NCBI RefSeq assembly: GCF_019279795.1
Contig: NC_056726.1
Coordinates: 1,013,112,988 to 1,013,176,987, forward strand
DNA length: 64,000 bases
Direction: 5' to 3'
Source of the DNA: Protopterus annectens
Taxonomy: Eukaryota; Chordata; Ceratodontiformes; Protopteridae
Made by a program: the position numbers and the translations under genes. The notes beneath the pieces were generated by a model. It saw nothing but the letters and a program-made list of their open reading frames with translations, ran no database searches and was not told the origin of the DNA. Position 1 is the first letter of the stretch; each line of letters begins with the position of its first letter. Of the stretch, positions 1-12,221 are shown piece after piece.

Positions 1-118
1 TTAATCCTGGTACCTCGGCCTTTTGCCAAGTTTAAGGGATAATTATTGCACAAAAAACAGCACCTTAAATATCATGCAAAATAGACTAATAAACAATTAA
101 ATGCCTCAAATAACATAT

Positions 119-275
119 TAATTAAACACCTTGGTAACACAACCTAATTCAAATGTCCCTATCAGAATTCTCAGAGCTAAAATAGCAGTAAAAGAGGGGA
201 AAAAATCCTAAATCACAATTTATATACCACAATATACCTATGTGGATATATAACTGTTACCAAGGTGTTTAATTA
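119..275. repeat. Short MITE-like element with perfect 21-bp inverted repeats
   Basis: Positions 119-139 and 255-275 are exact reverse complements, sharing the core AAACACCTTGGTAAC. They enclose about 115 bp of AT-rich DNA without an ORF. The layout fits a miniature inverted-repeat transposable element. I could not define a clean target duplication, so the superfamily is not assigned. Confidence 0.6.
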
Positions 276-599
276 TTTAAACTTATTAAAATAAGGATTA
301 AAGTATTTCCTGGTGGTGCATCTTCTTTGTTTGGTGTTTTATTTTATACATTTTTGTCACTTTGGTTTCATTGGTTATATTACGGGAAAGAGATACTCTA
401 AGTGCCTCCATTTTGATCTTTTTCCTAATTTACTGCTTTTTGCACTTGTTTTTAGTCATTTTTTTAATTTAGTTGCATTTATTTAAATTGTATTTGCTTT
501 AATATTGTTACATACTCAAGTGTGCTAGCTTGCATTGCATTTGAATTGCTTTTACTGCTGTATTAGCTGCTTTTCTGTAAAAAAAAAAAAAGTTCTAAG
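276..599. other. Unrecognised AT-rich sequence
   Basis: This stretch is T-rich and non-coding, with an A-run near 580-591. I see no gene, RNA or repeat family I can name. It may contain the outer part of the CR1-A 5' untranslated region, whose boundary is unclear. Confidence 0.4.
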
Positions 600-1113
600 C
601 TTGTTTCCCACCTTTTCTGTAACTACTCTAGTAGAGATATGGATTTGCTGTATCCGGTACTGTCTGTAAGCTTCCGAGCCCCCCCAAGCCTTTCTGTGTT
701 GAAGGGAAGCCTTCTAGCTTATCAGTGGGAGTGGAAAGCACTAGGTAACCTATATACCACAAGATGAGTGGTTTCTGGCCCAGAAATTGTAGCTTATTGG
801 CTGTTTGGGCAGTTTTTTCATCCCTTTCAACATTCTAGTTTAAAAGCCTGTGTTTGCGCGGGTTTGCACTTGTTTAAGCTCTGCACTGTGGCGCCGAGCA
901 GAGGTAAACTATTACTGGTGACAAAAAGTCTGCTCTTCAGTTTTCCTTTAGATCTTGCTAGCTCTTTTTCTCTTGCACTTCAAGTAGCTCAATCACTTTG
1001 CACTTCAACAAGTTTTTGTAGCAATTATTGCAGCAAACCTAAGTGCCATCAGCACTAGTCATTCTTCACGGAAATAGCTCCAGTACTTAGTAGTTACGAC
1101 CACACCTCCTGGC

Positions 1114-2105
1114 ATGATTAAAGGGCAGTTCCCTGTGCTTTCTCCTATTAACTTGGTGCACTCGGGCATTTTCAGGCAGTGTCGCAACTACCTCATGTAC
1201 ACAGACAACCCTCACCTCTTACCTCACAGCACTCAGACTTGTGAGAGATGCCCTTATATCACCAAATTAGAAGCTATGCACTCTCCAGCCAAGATTGGAC
1301 TAGGCTGGTCAAGAGGAGAAGGTCATCACCTTCACCACACCACATGAAACACATAGCCCTCCAGAACACCCACCATCACAGCTGTCACATAAAAACACAA
1401 ACCACACACTCACCTTTGTGGAGGCTGTCAACAGAAATTTTACCCAAACAGCAGAGACCTCCAAGACAGAAATGCACTTGACCACCACAACACAGCACAA
1501 ACCACAGGACAGATAGCTCACCTCCACAGTGTGCCCCTCAACCTAAGCCCATAAGGCTAAACACCTTGCCCAATACACTAATCATTGGTGACTCAATAGT
1601 GAGACACACAGATGTCCCACTCACTAGGTTGATTAAGGAGAAGGTAAAAGTCAGCTGTCTATCAGGTGCCAGAATCTGACACATAACACATGCACGCAAG
1701 TTACTCCACAACAAGTACAAGTATGACTCTGTTATTGTCCATGTGGGTGTGAATGACCTGAGATGCACCTCCTTGGACTACATGAAAAGAGGCATGGTGG
1801 AACTCTTGGATTATGTAGCCCAGGAAGGTATAACCCTAGCCCTGAGCAGTATCCTACCATCACCCAGAATGATACCACAGTACAAACAACAAATGATTGA
1901 CTTCAACAACTGGCTAAGTTTCTGGTGTCATTCTAAAGGGATCCAGTATCTGTCTGCTTGGGATGACATGACTGACAGAACTCGATGCTTTGCCAAAGAT
2001 AGCCTGCATCTGTCACTCCTGGGTTTCTGGATACTGACTAAGGCTCTTGTCAACCCTATAGTGCCTTTTTTAGGCAGTGTTCCAAAGACCAAATTACCAC
2101 TGTAA
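1114..2105 (+). pseudogene. CR1-A ORF1: Cys-motif plus SGNH-hydrolase protein, broken
   Basis: The N-terminal part has a CxxC-type motif (TCERC). The partner motif seen as CRNC in copy D is CRNY here, so one cysteine is lost. The C-terminal half is an SGNH/GDSL hydrolase domain: block I GDSIVR at about 1579-1600, block III VHVGVND at about 1738-1757, and a terminal D-x-x-H (DSLH) near 2000. CR1-clade ORF1 proteins commonly carry such an esterase domain and bind nucleic acid in the retrotransposition particle. An in-frame TGA at about 1677, probably from CpG decay, and frame changes around 1250-1550 disrupt it. Confidence 0.8.
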
Positions 2106-2137
2106 CAGCTATAAATAAATGCACTCTGAGGGTCATG

Positions 2138-4915
2138 ATGCTCAGTGCTAGAAGTCTAAATCTCAAGATGCACTTGCTCGAAGCACTCCTCAAAATGGAG
2201 AACATAGACATTTGTGCTGTTATGGAGAGCTGGTTTAAAGTGGCAGAAAGCACCCCTGCACTACCAGGCTATAACTCATTCCACAACTTTTGGCACTGAA
2301 ACATGGACCGAAGCTTCAAAGATGGTGGTGTCTCCATATTCATAACAGATATGCACACCTCCAGACTAGTAGCCCAGCATAACACATCTGAGATACTTCA
2401 GGTACAACTAACATTGGGTAAGATGGCGATCCAGGTCATAGCCTGTATAGGTCCCCAACCTCACTCCACATTCCTAAACACCCTGGAATCTTTCAAGGTC
2501 CAATCTAACACTCTCATACGAGGAGACTTCAACTACCCCTCCATCAACTGGGAAAACTACTCAAGCACCAATACACTGACCCAAAGCTTCCTGGAATTAA
2601 TCAATTCCAATGCCCTAGACCATCTCATTCTGACCCCTACTAGAGGAAGCAACATCCTTGACATGGTTATTACTAACATGGGTGATCTTTGCTCTGCACC
2701 AATTGTCAATCCCTCCCTGGTCAGATCTAACCATAAACTAATCACCATGGAAATCCACATCTCACCCACACCCTCCCGCAAAGGTAACCACGTTGAAAAA
2801 CTTCTCCAAAGCTGACTTTGGGCTCCTAAAAGCAGAGGTGGTTAACTTCACGGCACCCATGCCAATGGAAAATAGCTGCATGACTGCCAAATCATACACC
2901 AATGCACTGTACAAACATGTACATAAATGCATGGAACTAGCCATACCCAACAGAACCAAGACTCACTCCTCCAAAAAAAGGAAGACAATCCAGTGGTTCC
3001 TCTGCCATTAATAAACTCTACAACAGAAGGAAGAAACTGTTGCAGAAAAAGATGAAGTCCCATGACTGAAAAAACTCCCTTATTAGTCTCAACAAAAAGT
3101 TTAGATCCCTCATCAAATCCTCTAAAGCCAGCTAGGAAGGCAGAATTGCAGCAGACACTAAAAACAATCACAAAGCCTTCTATAGTTATATCAAGAACCT
3201 CCATGGCAATACCCAGATTTGCTCTGAGTTACTGCACAATGGTACCTGCTATACACAGCCAACAGATATTGCCAACATACTGGTCGACAGATTCAGTGCC
3301 AACTTTACCCCTCCCTCCTCCCCTAAAGGACCAATCACAATACTGGAAGAATGCCAGACACCCAGCATTACTGCAGTACAGTTTAAAGCTGCATTGTCCA
3401 AGGCCAAGAATACAGCTTCCATGGAACCAGATAATATCCCTGGCTGTTTTCTACATGAACTACAATGTGAACTGGTACAACATCTGTGTGCCCTGTTCAG
3501 TCATAGCCTCACCTCAGGCTTTGTCCCTACTGAATGGCACACTGCTACAATCAACCCTCTCCATAAATGGAGAGTGACAAGAGACTCTGGGAATTATGTT
3601 CCCATTAGCCTGATGAGTCTGATATGTAAAGCTATGGAGCACATCATCATGGACCTGATTAACAAAGATATAGAAAATCTCCAAACTCTAGACCCCACAC
3701 AATTTGGCTTTGTGAAAGGGAGATCATGCCTGCTCAACCTGGTTGACTTCTTTGAGTCAGTCACCAGGGCTGTGGATGAAGGTAAAGCAGTGCATACAGC
3801 CTACCTTGATCTGGCCAAGGCCTTTGATACCATTCCTCATTTGGGAATTATTGATAAACTCACCAAACTAGGCATCAACCCTTATATCACTAAGTGGGTT
3901 ACAAACTGGCTCACAGATGAACAGTGTGAAAGTAGCAGACTCCAAGTCAGATTGCCAACCAGTCACGAGTGGAGTCCCACAGGGATAAGTCCTGGTTCCT
4001 CTCCTGTTCGGCATCTACTTCTCAGAAGTCCAGGTCAACACAAAGGGACTCTAGCTGACCAAGTTCACAGATGACTGCAAGCTGGTAGCCATTATTAACT
4101 CCCCAAGTGATGCAGACATCCTACAGAAAGGCCTCACTGAGATCAGTGACTGGTGTCGAAACCATGGCCTTAAGCTTAACGCCAAAAAATGCGTTGTCAT
4201 CCCCTTTGGTAAAAACTCAGTTGCCACTAATTGCCACATCGATGGAAGCCCACTGAACACTAAAGGCATTATAAGATATCTGGGGATGCAGACTGACAGC
4301 AACCTCTCCTTAGATCACCACATTGCCACTGTGGTCAGAAAGTCCTTCTATGTGGCACATCTCATTACCAAGGGTTTTGCATCCAGGAAGAAAGAGGTCA
4401 TCGTCTCTCTCTACTCTTTCCTCATTAGACCAATCATTGACTATAATGCTCCATTTGGCATGTACCTCACTAGACACCTGCAACAGCTGGAAAGGCCACA
4501 GAAGTACCTCATGAAGAGGATCCTAGGCATTAAATACATGTCCTACACAGACAGACTCAAAAGACTCCAGTTATTCTCCGTCTCATATTCCCTACTTAGA
4601 GGTGATCTCTGCTTGACTTACAAATCCATGTCTGACCCAGTTCTGCTAAAAATGGTACAACTAAAGAAATTCCAATCCCTCTGCACAACACGCTCCAGTG
4701 ACCACAACCTCATTACCACAATCAACAGAACATGCTGGAGGGACAGGTTCCTCACCCAGAGACTACCCATGCTCAGGGGTAGAGTTCCCATACATGTCAA
4801 GCAGAGCACCTTGCTCTCCACCTTCAATAGAAATCTTGATGAGTGGATGGGAAATAGAAAGTTCACCCCAGGAATCACTCCAGTGGCTCTACTTGATAGA
4901 GGCACCGGGAACTAA
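2138..4915 (+). pseudogene. CR1-A ORF2: AP endonuclease-reverse transcriptase, broken
   Basis: The start matches the conserved ORF2 N-terminus of the other copies (ML-ARSLNLKMH). The endonuclease region shows GDFNYP near 2527 and RSNHKLI near 2727, with SNH where the family usually has SDH. The reverse transcriptase has QFGFVKGRSC near 3700, DLAKAFDTI near 3808 and a YxDD-equivalent FTDD near 4066. The C-terminal region runs to a stop at 4915, about 90 bp before the 3' tail. At least four frame breaks (about 2298, 2790, 3010-3390 and 3920-4060) make it a pseudogene. It would nick target DNA and prime reverse transcription if intact. Confidence 0.85.
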
Positions 4916-5002
4916 TGTCAGGCGGCACGATGCCGGGGCACTTCTGTGGTCTAGGCTTGTAAAGGCTCCAGGGCCATTAGCCTAGTACACAACTATGAAC
5001 CT

Positions 5003-5885
5003 ATAATAGAAGCATGGTTTTGACCTATAGTATTGATTCCAAGAATGTAAAAAGAGTTATTAGGAATAAAATGGGATTTTATAATGCAGAGTGAGACTAT
5101 GGATATAAAATTAGAGATTCCCACATTTTGAAACAATATAACTGAAATAAAGGGGATTTTTAACACACAACTATAGCAGAAATATGGAAGGTTCATATAA
5201 ATATAAATATTTCTAACCTACCCAGCTTTAAATGCTCCCTAAAAGAGTACTTTACAAAATCTTGGACCTGCTCCTGTGCCAATCCTGGCTGAACATGCCA
5301 CACTTTACTTACCCCTTCAGCCTAAATCATTCCTCACAACCCTATATGGCCTACTCTACTCCTTTCTTTGTTTTTTCCATTACCTTACCATATCCACTTT
5401 TTCTCTGCAGACGTTTCTTCTACCTCTTTCTCTTTCCTCCCTACTCACCTAAGCTACCTGAAGATACCCCACCCTGTACTCTTCATATAATCTCCTTCTC
5501 TCCATCCTTCTTCCTTCTATAACCATAAAATGAACACCATCTCTCTTACTCAGACCACTCAATTTCCCCTCACTGGCTCTAATCATGTAATCTTTAATGC
5601 CTCTTTAAATATTGTCTTTAGAATTGCCAAATAGCAGCAATTCCCAAAACAGGGTAGTCAACTAAAAAGTAGAAATAACACGACCACTGCTTCAAGACAC
5701 CAGCAACCACACCAAGCCTTGGAAGTAAATCTTTTAATACCGATTGTATTAGAATTGCCTCAGGTCTCTTTTATCACTTACTAATCTATGTAACAAATAC
5801 TATGACTATTGAGTTCCTCACATATTTTCTCCAACTCACGTTACTGTTTTTCAGTCTACTCTACTATGAAGCATATGTTCTTTTT
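5003..5885. other. Unrecognised non-coding sequence
   Basis: Between CR1-A and the next MITE I see AT-rich DNA with a pyrimidine-rich, C/T-biased block at about 5270-5520. The ORF through that block is composition-driven and lacks recognisable motifs. No repeat family was identified. Confidence 0.4.
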
Positions 5886-6512
5886 GGGTCTAGATATAAA
5901 CATCAAGTTTCAAAACTTGAATTTTATATCGAACCCTATTTATGAAAGTGAAAATATCGGGCGAGAAACCAAATTTTTACTAGGGAAAGAATTTGGTTGT
6001 CTGTTTCTATTGCTGCGGTATTTTCAGCGCTGTGGTGCAAAGTTGTGGGTCGGGTGCAGGTAAGTGTGCGATTGAGTGCGGGGTTAGTTTAGTTAGGTTA
6101 GGGTGCGTTGACATGAGGGTTAGGTGGGTTAGGTGAGTTAGGGTTAGGGAGGGGGTCAGGTAAGTGCATTTGTGTGGACGGAAGGTTAGGTGTGGTGTTA
6201 GGCTTGGTAAGGCGCGAGGTGAGGTGAGTCATAGTGATGGACCTTAGGATTAGGGTTTGGGTTAAGGTAAGTGGATAGTTAGTGGTGTGTGTATAGTTTA
6301 GTGTAGAGTTAGGTGTAAGATTTTAGGTGTATGTGTGTGGATTACTGTTTGTTTGGTGTGCTTGTGTTGTGTGTATGTGTTTTGGAACAGCAAACTTTTT
6401 CCCTAGGAAAACATTTGCTGTTCTGTAAGTTCGATGTTTTCAGCTTTCGCTGAATAGGGTTCAATATTAGAACATTTGAAGTTTTGAAACGTCAATGTTC
6501 TAATATAGACCC
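5886..6512. mobile_element. hAT-like MITE with about 60-bp terminal inverted repeats
   Basis: The left end begins GGGTCTAGATATAAACATC and the right end is ...GTTCTAATATAGACCC. The arms pair imperfectly for about 60 bp, including a shared TTTCAAAACTT core and GAACCCTATT at the inner edge. The interior (about 6060-6330) is G/T-rich with many GGTTAG and TTAGGG-like words. The terminal GGTCTATATT motif is shared with the MITEs at 12366 and 25095. Target duplications are not clean here. Confidence 0.65.
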
Positions 6513-6594
6513 ATTCCTTTTTTTCTCATTACAACATTTTTTTAACTCTTATGTTTTGTAGTGTAACATGATACTTTGAGATTTAAAATATTGC

Positions 6595-6725
6595 TAATTG
6601 ATTTTTGTAAGATTGTGATTGCGGAACTTTTCTCCCTGGGCCTCCACTGAAAATGGACACTTTCTGGCCCATAAGGCCTTTTCTGGTAAACATATGTCAA
6701 CTAACTAACTAAACAAATAAATAAA
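6595..6725 (+). mobile_element. L2-like LINE 3' end fragment
   Basis: The sequence GGAACTTTTCTCCCTGGGCC..GCTGAAAATGG..TTTTCTGGTAAACA followed by an (AAATA)-rich tail matches the 3' ends at 11818, 12230, 26167 (reverse) and 50985. It is a 5'-truncated relic. The remaining DNA up to 7060 is AT-rich and unassigned. Confidence 0.6.
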
Positions 6726-7060
6726 GTAAATGTAGGATGTGTGGATAATGTTCTACTATTGCTATAGGCAAAACTGCCAGAGTTGATGGTTTTAGCAAAA
6801 CCAATGCTAATGTTAGAACCGCTCTTCTATTTATATAAGAAAAATGGAGTCAGTGCCTAGGAGCATATTTATGAGCATCTGTATGGTATTAATTAAGAGA
6901 AAAAAAATGTAATAATACTTTATAATTTGTGTGATTATAAATGGATGCATGGATAAGAAATGAATTGTTCATAAGAAATCTGCTACTAAGATAAAAGCAC
7001 TTAACTCTAGACAATAAAGTGCTGTGTGGTTTTGCAGTACATGGTATTATACTTTGTTCT

Positions 7061-7337
7061 TCATAGGTTCATAGGTTCATAGGTGTATACTAAACTGACG
7101 ACTACTAGGGCCATATAAGCCTAGCTGTGCAACCCAAATGTGAACAAAAATTTGATTTATAAGGAGTGATTTACTGACTGCCTCTGTCTATCAGAGACAT
7201 AGGCTCTAGATGAGGGGTGCACATTCAATTACCCATCCATTGGTCCAAGTTGCACTTAAAGAGGAATAGGAAGGAACCCTGCTTCACATGGATGGGGAGC
7301 CTGTTCCAGAGAATGGGAATTCCCTGAAAACATATTT
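7061..7337 (-). mobile_element. CR1 3' fragment
   Basis: It opens with the CR1 terminal repeat in reverse (TTCATAGG units at 7061-7082), followed by the characteristic 3' region and the very end of ORF2. It abuts the 3' tail of copy B at 7338, so it is a separate, 5'-truncated insertion. Confidence 0.75.
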
Positions 7338-8787
7338 ATAGGTTCATAGGTTCATAGGTTTATACTAGGCTATCTGCCCTAAGGCATTTATAAGCCTAGT
7401 TATATGAAAAATACTGTGCCCATTAGTTTGTTGTGCCTCTGTCCAGCAGTGACACAGAGATGATTTCTCCCATCCACAGGTCAAGATTTCTCTTGAACAG
7501 AGCCAGCGAGGTGCTCTGCCTCACATGGACCGGGATTTTATTCCACAGCATAGGGAGTCTCTGAGTGATAAATCTATCCCTCCAGCACATCCTATTTATA
7601 TCCGTATAAGGTTTAAGTCGCTTGCTCTAGTGGTTTTGGTGGATTTGGATTTTGAGGTGGAGCATGTCCATTAATTCGGGACATGGCCTTGTATGTCAGG
7701 CACGTCACCTCTGAGCAGACGGTATGCGACTGAATAGAGCTGGAGTTTCTTCAATCTGGCAGCATATGATCTCTCCAGCATGTACTATTTATATCACAAA
7801 CAAAATTGAGGTATTTTAATCTAGTAGTTCTCATTCTGTTCATTTTACAGCTGTACAAAACATTCATCAAAATAAGGTCCAGGGATGGTTTGTATAGCAG
7901 ACAAACATCACCTCTCAGAAGTCTGTATGATACTGAGCGAAGAGACAGGGCTTTGAGGTGATCAGTGTAGGACACTGTGTTTACACCCTGTATTCTTTTT
8001 ATAAGAAACCTTTGTTGATATTCCATTTGCTGTGTGTGTGTGTCAGGTATATACTGAAGGGTACATTATTCTCTAAGATGGGTCTGATGAGGCTGTGTAC
8101 AGTGGTATGATGACATCTTTGGACCTATATGTTATTCCCTTGGTTGTAAGTTGAGCTACATAGAAGGATTTTTTATTATCTCGGACACATGTTGGTCAAA
8201 GACTAGATTACTATCTACATGTGTTGCCAGATCCCTGACTAGTGAATCAGCTTTTAGGGAATGTTTTATTGATGAAGTATTTATTCAAGGTGGCTGATTT
8301 CCCAGAAGGTAGTACAATGCATTTCTTTGTATTGATTTCAAAGCCATGGCTTTGTCAACAAGTGTTTGTTTACGTTAGAAATTCCTGTATGGTGTTCTTG
8401 TCTTGGGGGAATTCTATGACTGCACGCAGTTTGCAATTATCTGAGAACTAAGTTAGCCAGAAATCTTTGGCATTGGTTTTAACATCCGAGATGTAGATGC
8501 CAAAGAGGAGTGAGTCTATCACAGGGCCTTGTAGAACTTCACTGGTGACCAGTCTCTTTGTGAAGGTGGTGTTACCAATTCTAACATTCTAAGTCCTGTC
8601 AGTGAGCCAGCTAGCTTTCCAGCATGTTATAATGGGGTTTATACCTAGTTCCTTAAGTTTGTTGACAATGCCTAATTGGGTTATTGTATCAAATGCTTTA
8701 GCCAGATCTAGGTTGGGAGTATGCAACATTTTCCCCTCATCTACTGCCTTAGTAACCTTTTCAAAGTCCACCAGATTCAGTAAGTAT
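7338..8787 (-). pseudogene. CR1 copy B, 3' half of ORF2 and 3' end
   Basis: Read on the minus strand, this part begins at LLNLVDF-EKVTKAVDEGK (about 8780) and continues through DLAKAFDTI to the C-terminal region and the 3' tail at 7338. It is heavily decayed: only two open pieces remain, at 7751-8026 and 8589-8807. The element continues at 11919 because a LINE inserted between the FVKxxSC and LLNLVDF parts of the reverse transcriptase. It is one of the oldest elements in the window, since three other elements sit inside it. Confidence 0.75.
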
Positions 8788-8834
8788 GCTGTAATATTTC
8801 CCAACACCTACCACATTTCCCCTTATAGCAAACC

Positions 8835-11500
8835 AATACTAAAATTCAATTCAACAGGGCTTCTTATTTTTTTCCTCAAAATAAACAATTATAAACAAAT
8901 ACGTATTACTGTTTTTTATATCCTACCTGGCAACAATACAGCTATAATGGAAGATATCCTACATTGGATATCCATAACATTACAATAAGAAAATATATTC
9001 CTAAGAATGTCAATTGGTTGGACATAAACTGTAACTCCCGTATGTCTAGCATGAACTTATATTGTTTCACACAACTAATTAATAGCCCCACATATTATAG
9101 CAAGACATCAAATTTCCTATTAGACCATAACAAATTCACTGCCACAGGTACAATGTCGGACTTTCTTGGTGATCATCTTCCAGTCTTTATGACCAGACAT
9201 TTCATACATCCAGTTAAACAGCATATTTATAGAACAACACACAACCTTTCCAAGTTTAACCCAGAAATGTTAATTACTACACCATCATCTAGTAACTAGA
9301 ACTTCCTAAAATTCCTGCCCTTAGACAATGGTGTAAATTAATTCAATACAACTTTTCTAAATATCTTAAATAGCCTTGTACCTCCTAGAATGAAGAGACT
9401 AAAAGCAAATAATGCTTTTGGCTGTCCAAAAAGAGTAGAATGCTAATGCAGGATAGGGAAAAGCACTGAAAGAATTGCAAAAACATAAAACACCTCAATA
9501 TCTTGTAAATTTTAGAATGCTTAGCAATTGTACTAAAAAGCAAATAAATGAAGACAAAAAGCTATTCTATAATAACTTTCAGAATAATACTAAACACAAC
9601 CCTAAAAAATTTTGGACATCCATTAATTAAATCTTCCATCCTGGCCAAAATTTCAACCCAAACCTCTCTCTTGATAACTCACTACTTGAAACTGCAATAC
9701 AGTTTAACTCTTATTTTATAGATAATATAGCATCTCTAACCATGGATTCCTCAACATCTAATCCCAACCCTGCTTAACAGCCACATATCAGCTCATTCAA
9801 TTCAGCTTCAAACCTGTGTCAACATCCTATATAAATTACTCAAACAAACTTAAACCATGCTCTTCTTCAGTTGGTGACTTTCCAACTGAGTACTTAAAAG
9901 TAGCAGTCAATAGCATTGCCTGTCTTCTCTGGAAAAAGTCATACGTTATCGCTCTGCATAAAGGAGGAAATTCAACAGACACAATTAATTTTAGACCTAT
10001 AGCAATCTTATGTATCCTCACCAAAATGCTTCAAAAACAATTGCTAGACCATCTCCTGCAGGAAGTACACAACATGGCTTCCATCCTTCCCGTAGGACTA
10101 GCACTGTCATTTTAACCTATATAGATATTGTCAATAAAGCTAGAGATAATATCAAACTAGTCTCTTCCTTATTTCTAGACTTGTCTAAAGCCTTTGACAC
10201 AGTTTACCACAGCAAACTTCTACTTCAAATGTCCTCACTAGGTCTCTCTCAGCCCATCCTTCTCTGGTTCAAAATCTACCTGTCTATTTGGTTACCAGTC
10301 AGTAAAATGTCACTCCATGCTCTCTCCTTACCGTAGTCATCACCGGTATACCACAAGGCTCTATCCTTGGTCCCCTCCTCTTTAACATTTTCACCAACAC
10401 CCTCTATGCAGCCACACAACAGGACACCCTAATAAATACACAGTTGATGTCAATTTCATTTGTACATGTAACAACCTGGTACACTTCCAAACAAATTACT
10501 CAGTAAGATTTAACAGCTACTGAAACATGGCTTCTTAACTCACAACTCATGCTCAACCCAAAAAAAGACCATATTACTACTTTTTCCCCCAAATCCATCT
10601 CTCATGAAAAAACAAAATGCAAAGTCCTCTCTCTTGATATACACAACCATTGAAGTCACTTCTCATAGCAAATTATTGGGGGCGATAGTGGATGATTGGG
10701 TTGGGAGGGTGACCTAATGGTTAAGGTGTTTACCTTGCAAACACAAGGTACAGGGTTTGAATCTCACAGGGGATAATTGGCTAGGCTTAAAATGGCTTGC
10801 AAGGGCAGTTAGCCTAGTACTAATCTATGAACCTATGAACCTATGAATGATAAGCTTACATTTGACTTGCATATACAAAATTGCATAAGAAAAACTCATC
10901 AAAAACTAGAACTGCTTTACAGAGACAAAATACTCTCATTGATGCAACTAAAACTACAATTGCCACTACGTATCTCCTCCCCACACTTTTTTATGGCACT
11001 CCCATCCTTACTAACCTCCAGGCTTTACAAATATTAAAACTTAAAACAGTGCTGTAAAAGAGTTGCTAAATTTATAGCAAATACCTCTTTCAGAACCCAC
11101 CCCTGTATAGCACTGAAAAGCCTAAATTGAATAGAACTGCCTCACCAACTTACATACACTCAGCTTCTTACCAACTATCAAATTATACAGCATCCATCTG
11201 CCTGACTGAGACTAAAAAAGATTCTACACAACTATGTTCCCAGTTGGTCATTCCAATCCAGTGACCAAAAACTTATGTCGTCAAACCTATCAAGTATGTT
11301 GGGCATTGTCTGTACTCATACAAAGTTGGTAAAGCCTGGAACTCCTTACCTATATCCATCAAGTCAATACCTTCTCTTCCATTTTTCAAAACCACTCTGA
11401 AAGACTTCCTAGCTAACATTTGGCTCTGTTTTTGCTCAAAACCAGGATAAATTATATCCTTAAATCTAAGAAAGTACTTTTTCATTCCTTATACCTCCTT
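8835..11500 (+). pseudogene. L2-like ORF2 (endonuclease-reverse transcriptase), broken
   Basis: Recognisable pieces in order are an endonuclease end (QLINSPTYYSKTSNFLLDH, then GDHLPVF, about 9065-9185), the reverse transcriptase entry (NFRPIAIL near 9990), HGFHPSRRTS near 10075, LFLDLSKAFDTVYHS near 10170, GIPQGSILGPLLFNIF near 10350, and KLLGAIVDD split from KLTFDLHIQ by the SINE at 10697-10847. The catalytic box near 10440 reads VDV instead of ADD, so activity is lost. Many stops and frameshifts are present. Confidence 0.7.
10697..10847 (+). mobile_element. tRNA-derived SINE with CR1-type 3' tail
   Basis: The head is tRNA-like, with an A box TGACCTAATGG at 10710-10720 and a B box GGTTTGAATC at 10754-10763. 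Between them is an anticodon-type hairpin, CCTTG-CAAACA-CAAGG. The body (GGCTAGGCTTAAAATGG...TTAGCCTAGTAC) and the (CTATGAAC)n tail at about 10825-10845 match the 3' ends of the CR1 copies in this window. It interrupts the L2-like ORF2, with GATGAT/AATGAT as a short possible target duplication. It is not a functional tRNA gene. Confidence 0.82.
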
Positions 11501-11918
11501 ACTTTACCTTCACCACTTACTTTCTTACTGCTGTCAAATTTTCTGCCCTGACTTTCTCTCTAAATATACCATGCCTGTTTTTCCCTCACTTCATATTGCA
11601 TTTCCTGTTTGTATTAGACTAACGTAACTTTAAGATCTTTACAAACTATCTAAAATTTCTATAAATATTAAATGATTGTCATAGAATTTGTATCAATTCT
11701 TAAGCAATGTTTTTATATTATATCTAATTTGTTATAATTATGTAAACTGCAGATGTTTTTGTTTTATTTTTGAAGATTGTAAAATTATTGTTCTTAATAT
11801 GTTTTCTAATAATTTGGAACTTTTCTCCTCGGGCCGCGGCTGAAAATGAACTTCTACCCAGTTCGACTTTCCCAGTAATCAAATGTTAATAAATAAATTA
11901 ATTAATAAATAAATAAAT

Positions 11919-12221
11919 GGCTTTCTTTTGACAAAGCCAAACTGGGATAGATCTAGTGTCTGGAGTTCTCCTATATCCTTGCTGATAATTTCTATAACAA
12001 TTCTTTCCATGGCTTTGCGCCTAAGACTAGTCAGACTAAATGGGTCTGTAGTTTCCAGTATCTGTTGAAGATCCTCCCTTCTGAAGGGGGTTGACTGTTG
12101 CAGTTCTCCATTCATATGGCACAAAGCCTACTTTAATACTATAGTTAAATAATGACTCCAGGCTTCCTAATAAGTCATAATTTTGACTGCTCAGGAGGCA
12201 TCCTGGTATGCCAGACATGCG
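11919..12221 (-). pseudogene. CR1 copy B, middle part of ORF2
   Basis: Minus-strand pieces encode GVFVPYEWRTATV-type and LDLSQFGFVKRKPF reverse transcriptase motifs, which in intact copies directly precede the part found at 8787. An L2 3' fragment (12222-12332) separates it from the next upstream piece. Confidence 0.7.

Larger units (their letters stand above)
600..5002 (+). mobile_element. CR1-clade LINE, copy A, nearly full length and decayed
   Basis: The element has a 5' untranslated region with an uncertain start between about 600 and 860, ORF1 from 1114, ORF2 from 2138, and a short 3' end with the 8-bp CR1-type terminal repeat (CTATGAAC; one unit plus a partial one at about 4992-5002). 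The layout (ORF1 with Cys motif and SGNH esterase, ORF2 with AP endonuclease and reverse transcriptase) is the CR1 arrangement. Copies B, C, D and F share protein sequence and the same 3' tail. Several stops and frameshifts make it inactive. Confidence 0.88.
8788..11918 (+). mobile_element. L2-like LINE, 5'-truncated, inserted in CR1 copy B
   Basis: It begins inside the endonuclease domain and ends with the L2-type 3' motif (TTTTCTCCTCGGGCC..GCTGAAAATG) plus an (AAAT)n tail at about 11880-11918. CR1-B sequence resumes directly on both sides. The coding part is decayed. A tRNA-derived SINE is nested at 10697-10847. Clade placement (L2/CR1 group) rests on the reverse transcriptase style and tail, not on a phylogeny. 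Confidence 0.7.

Noticed and set aside
1114-2105. A host GDSL lipase gene
   Set aside because: The SGNH domain sits upstream of the CR1 ORF2 in copies A, C, D and F, and is ORF1 of the LINE.
5232-5522. 96-codon Pro/Leu/Ser-rich frame
   Set aside because: It follows a pyrimidine-rich strand bias without motifs, and neighbouring frames are equally open.
10700-10775. A functional tRNA gene
   Set aside because: The acceptor and D stems do not pair well, and the sequence continues into a CR1 tail. It is a SINE head.
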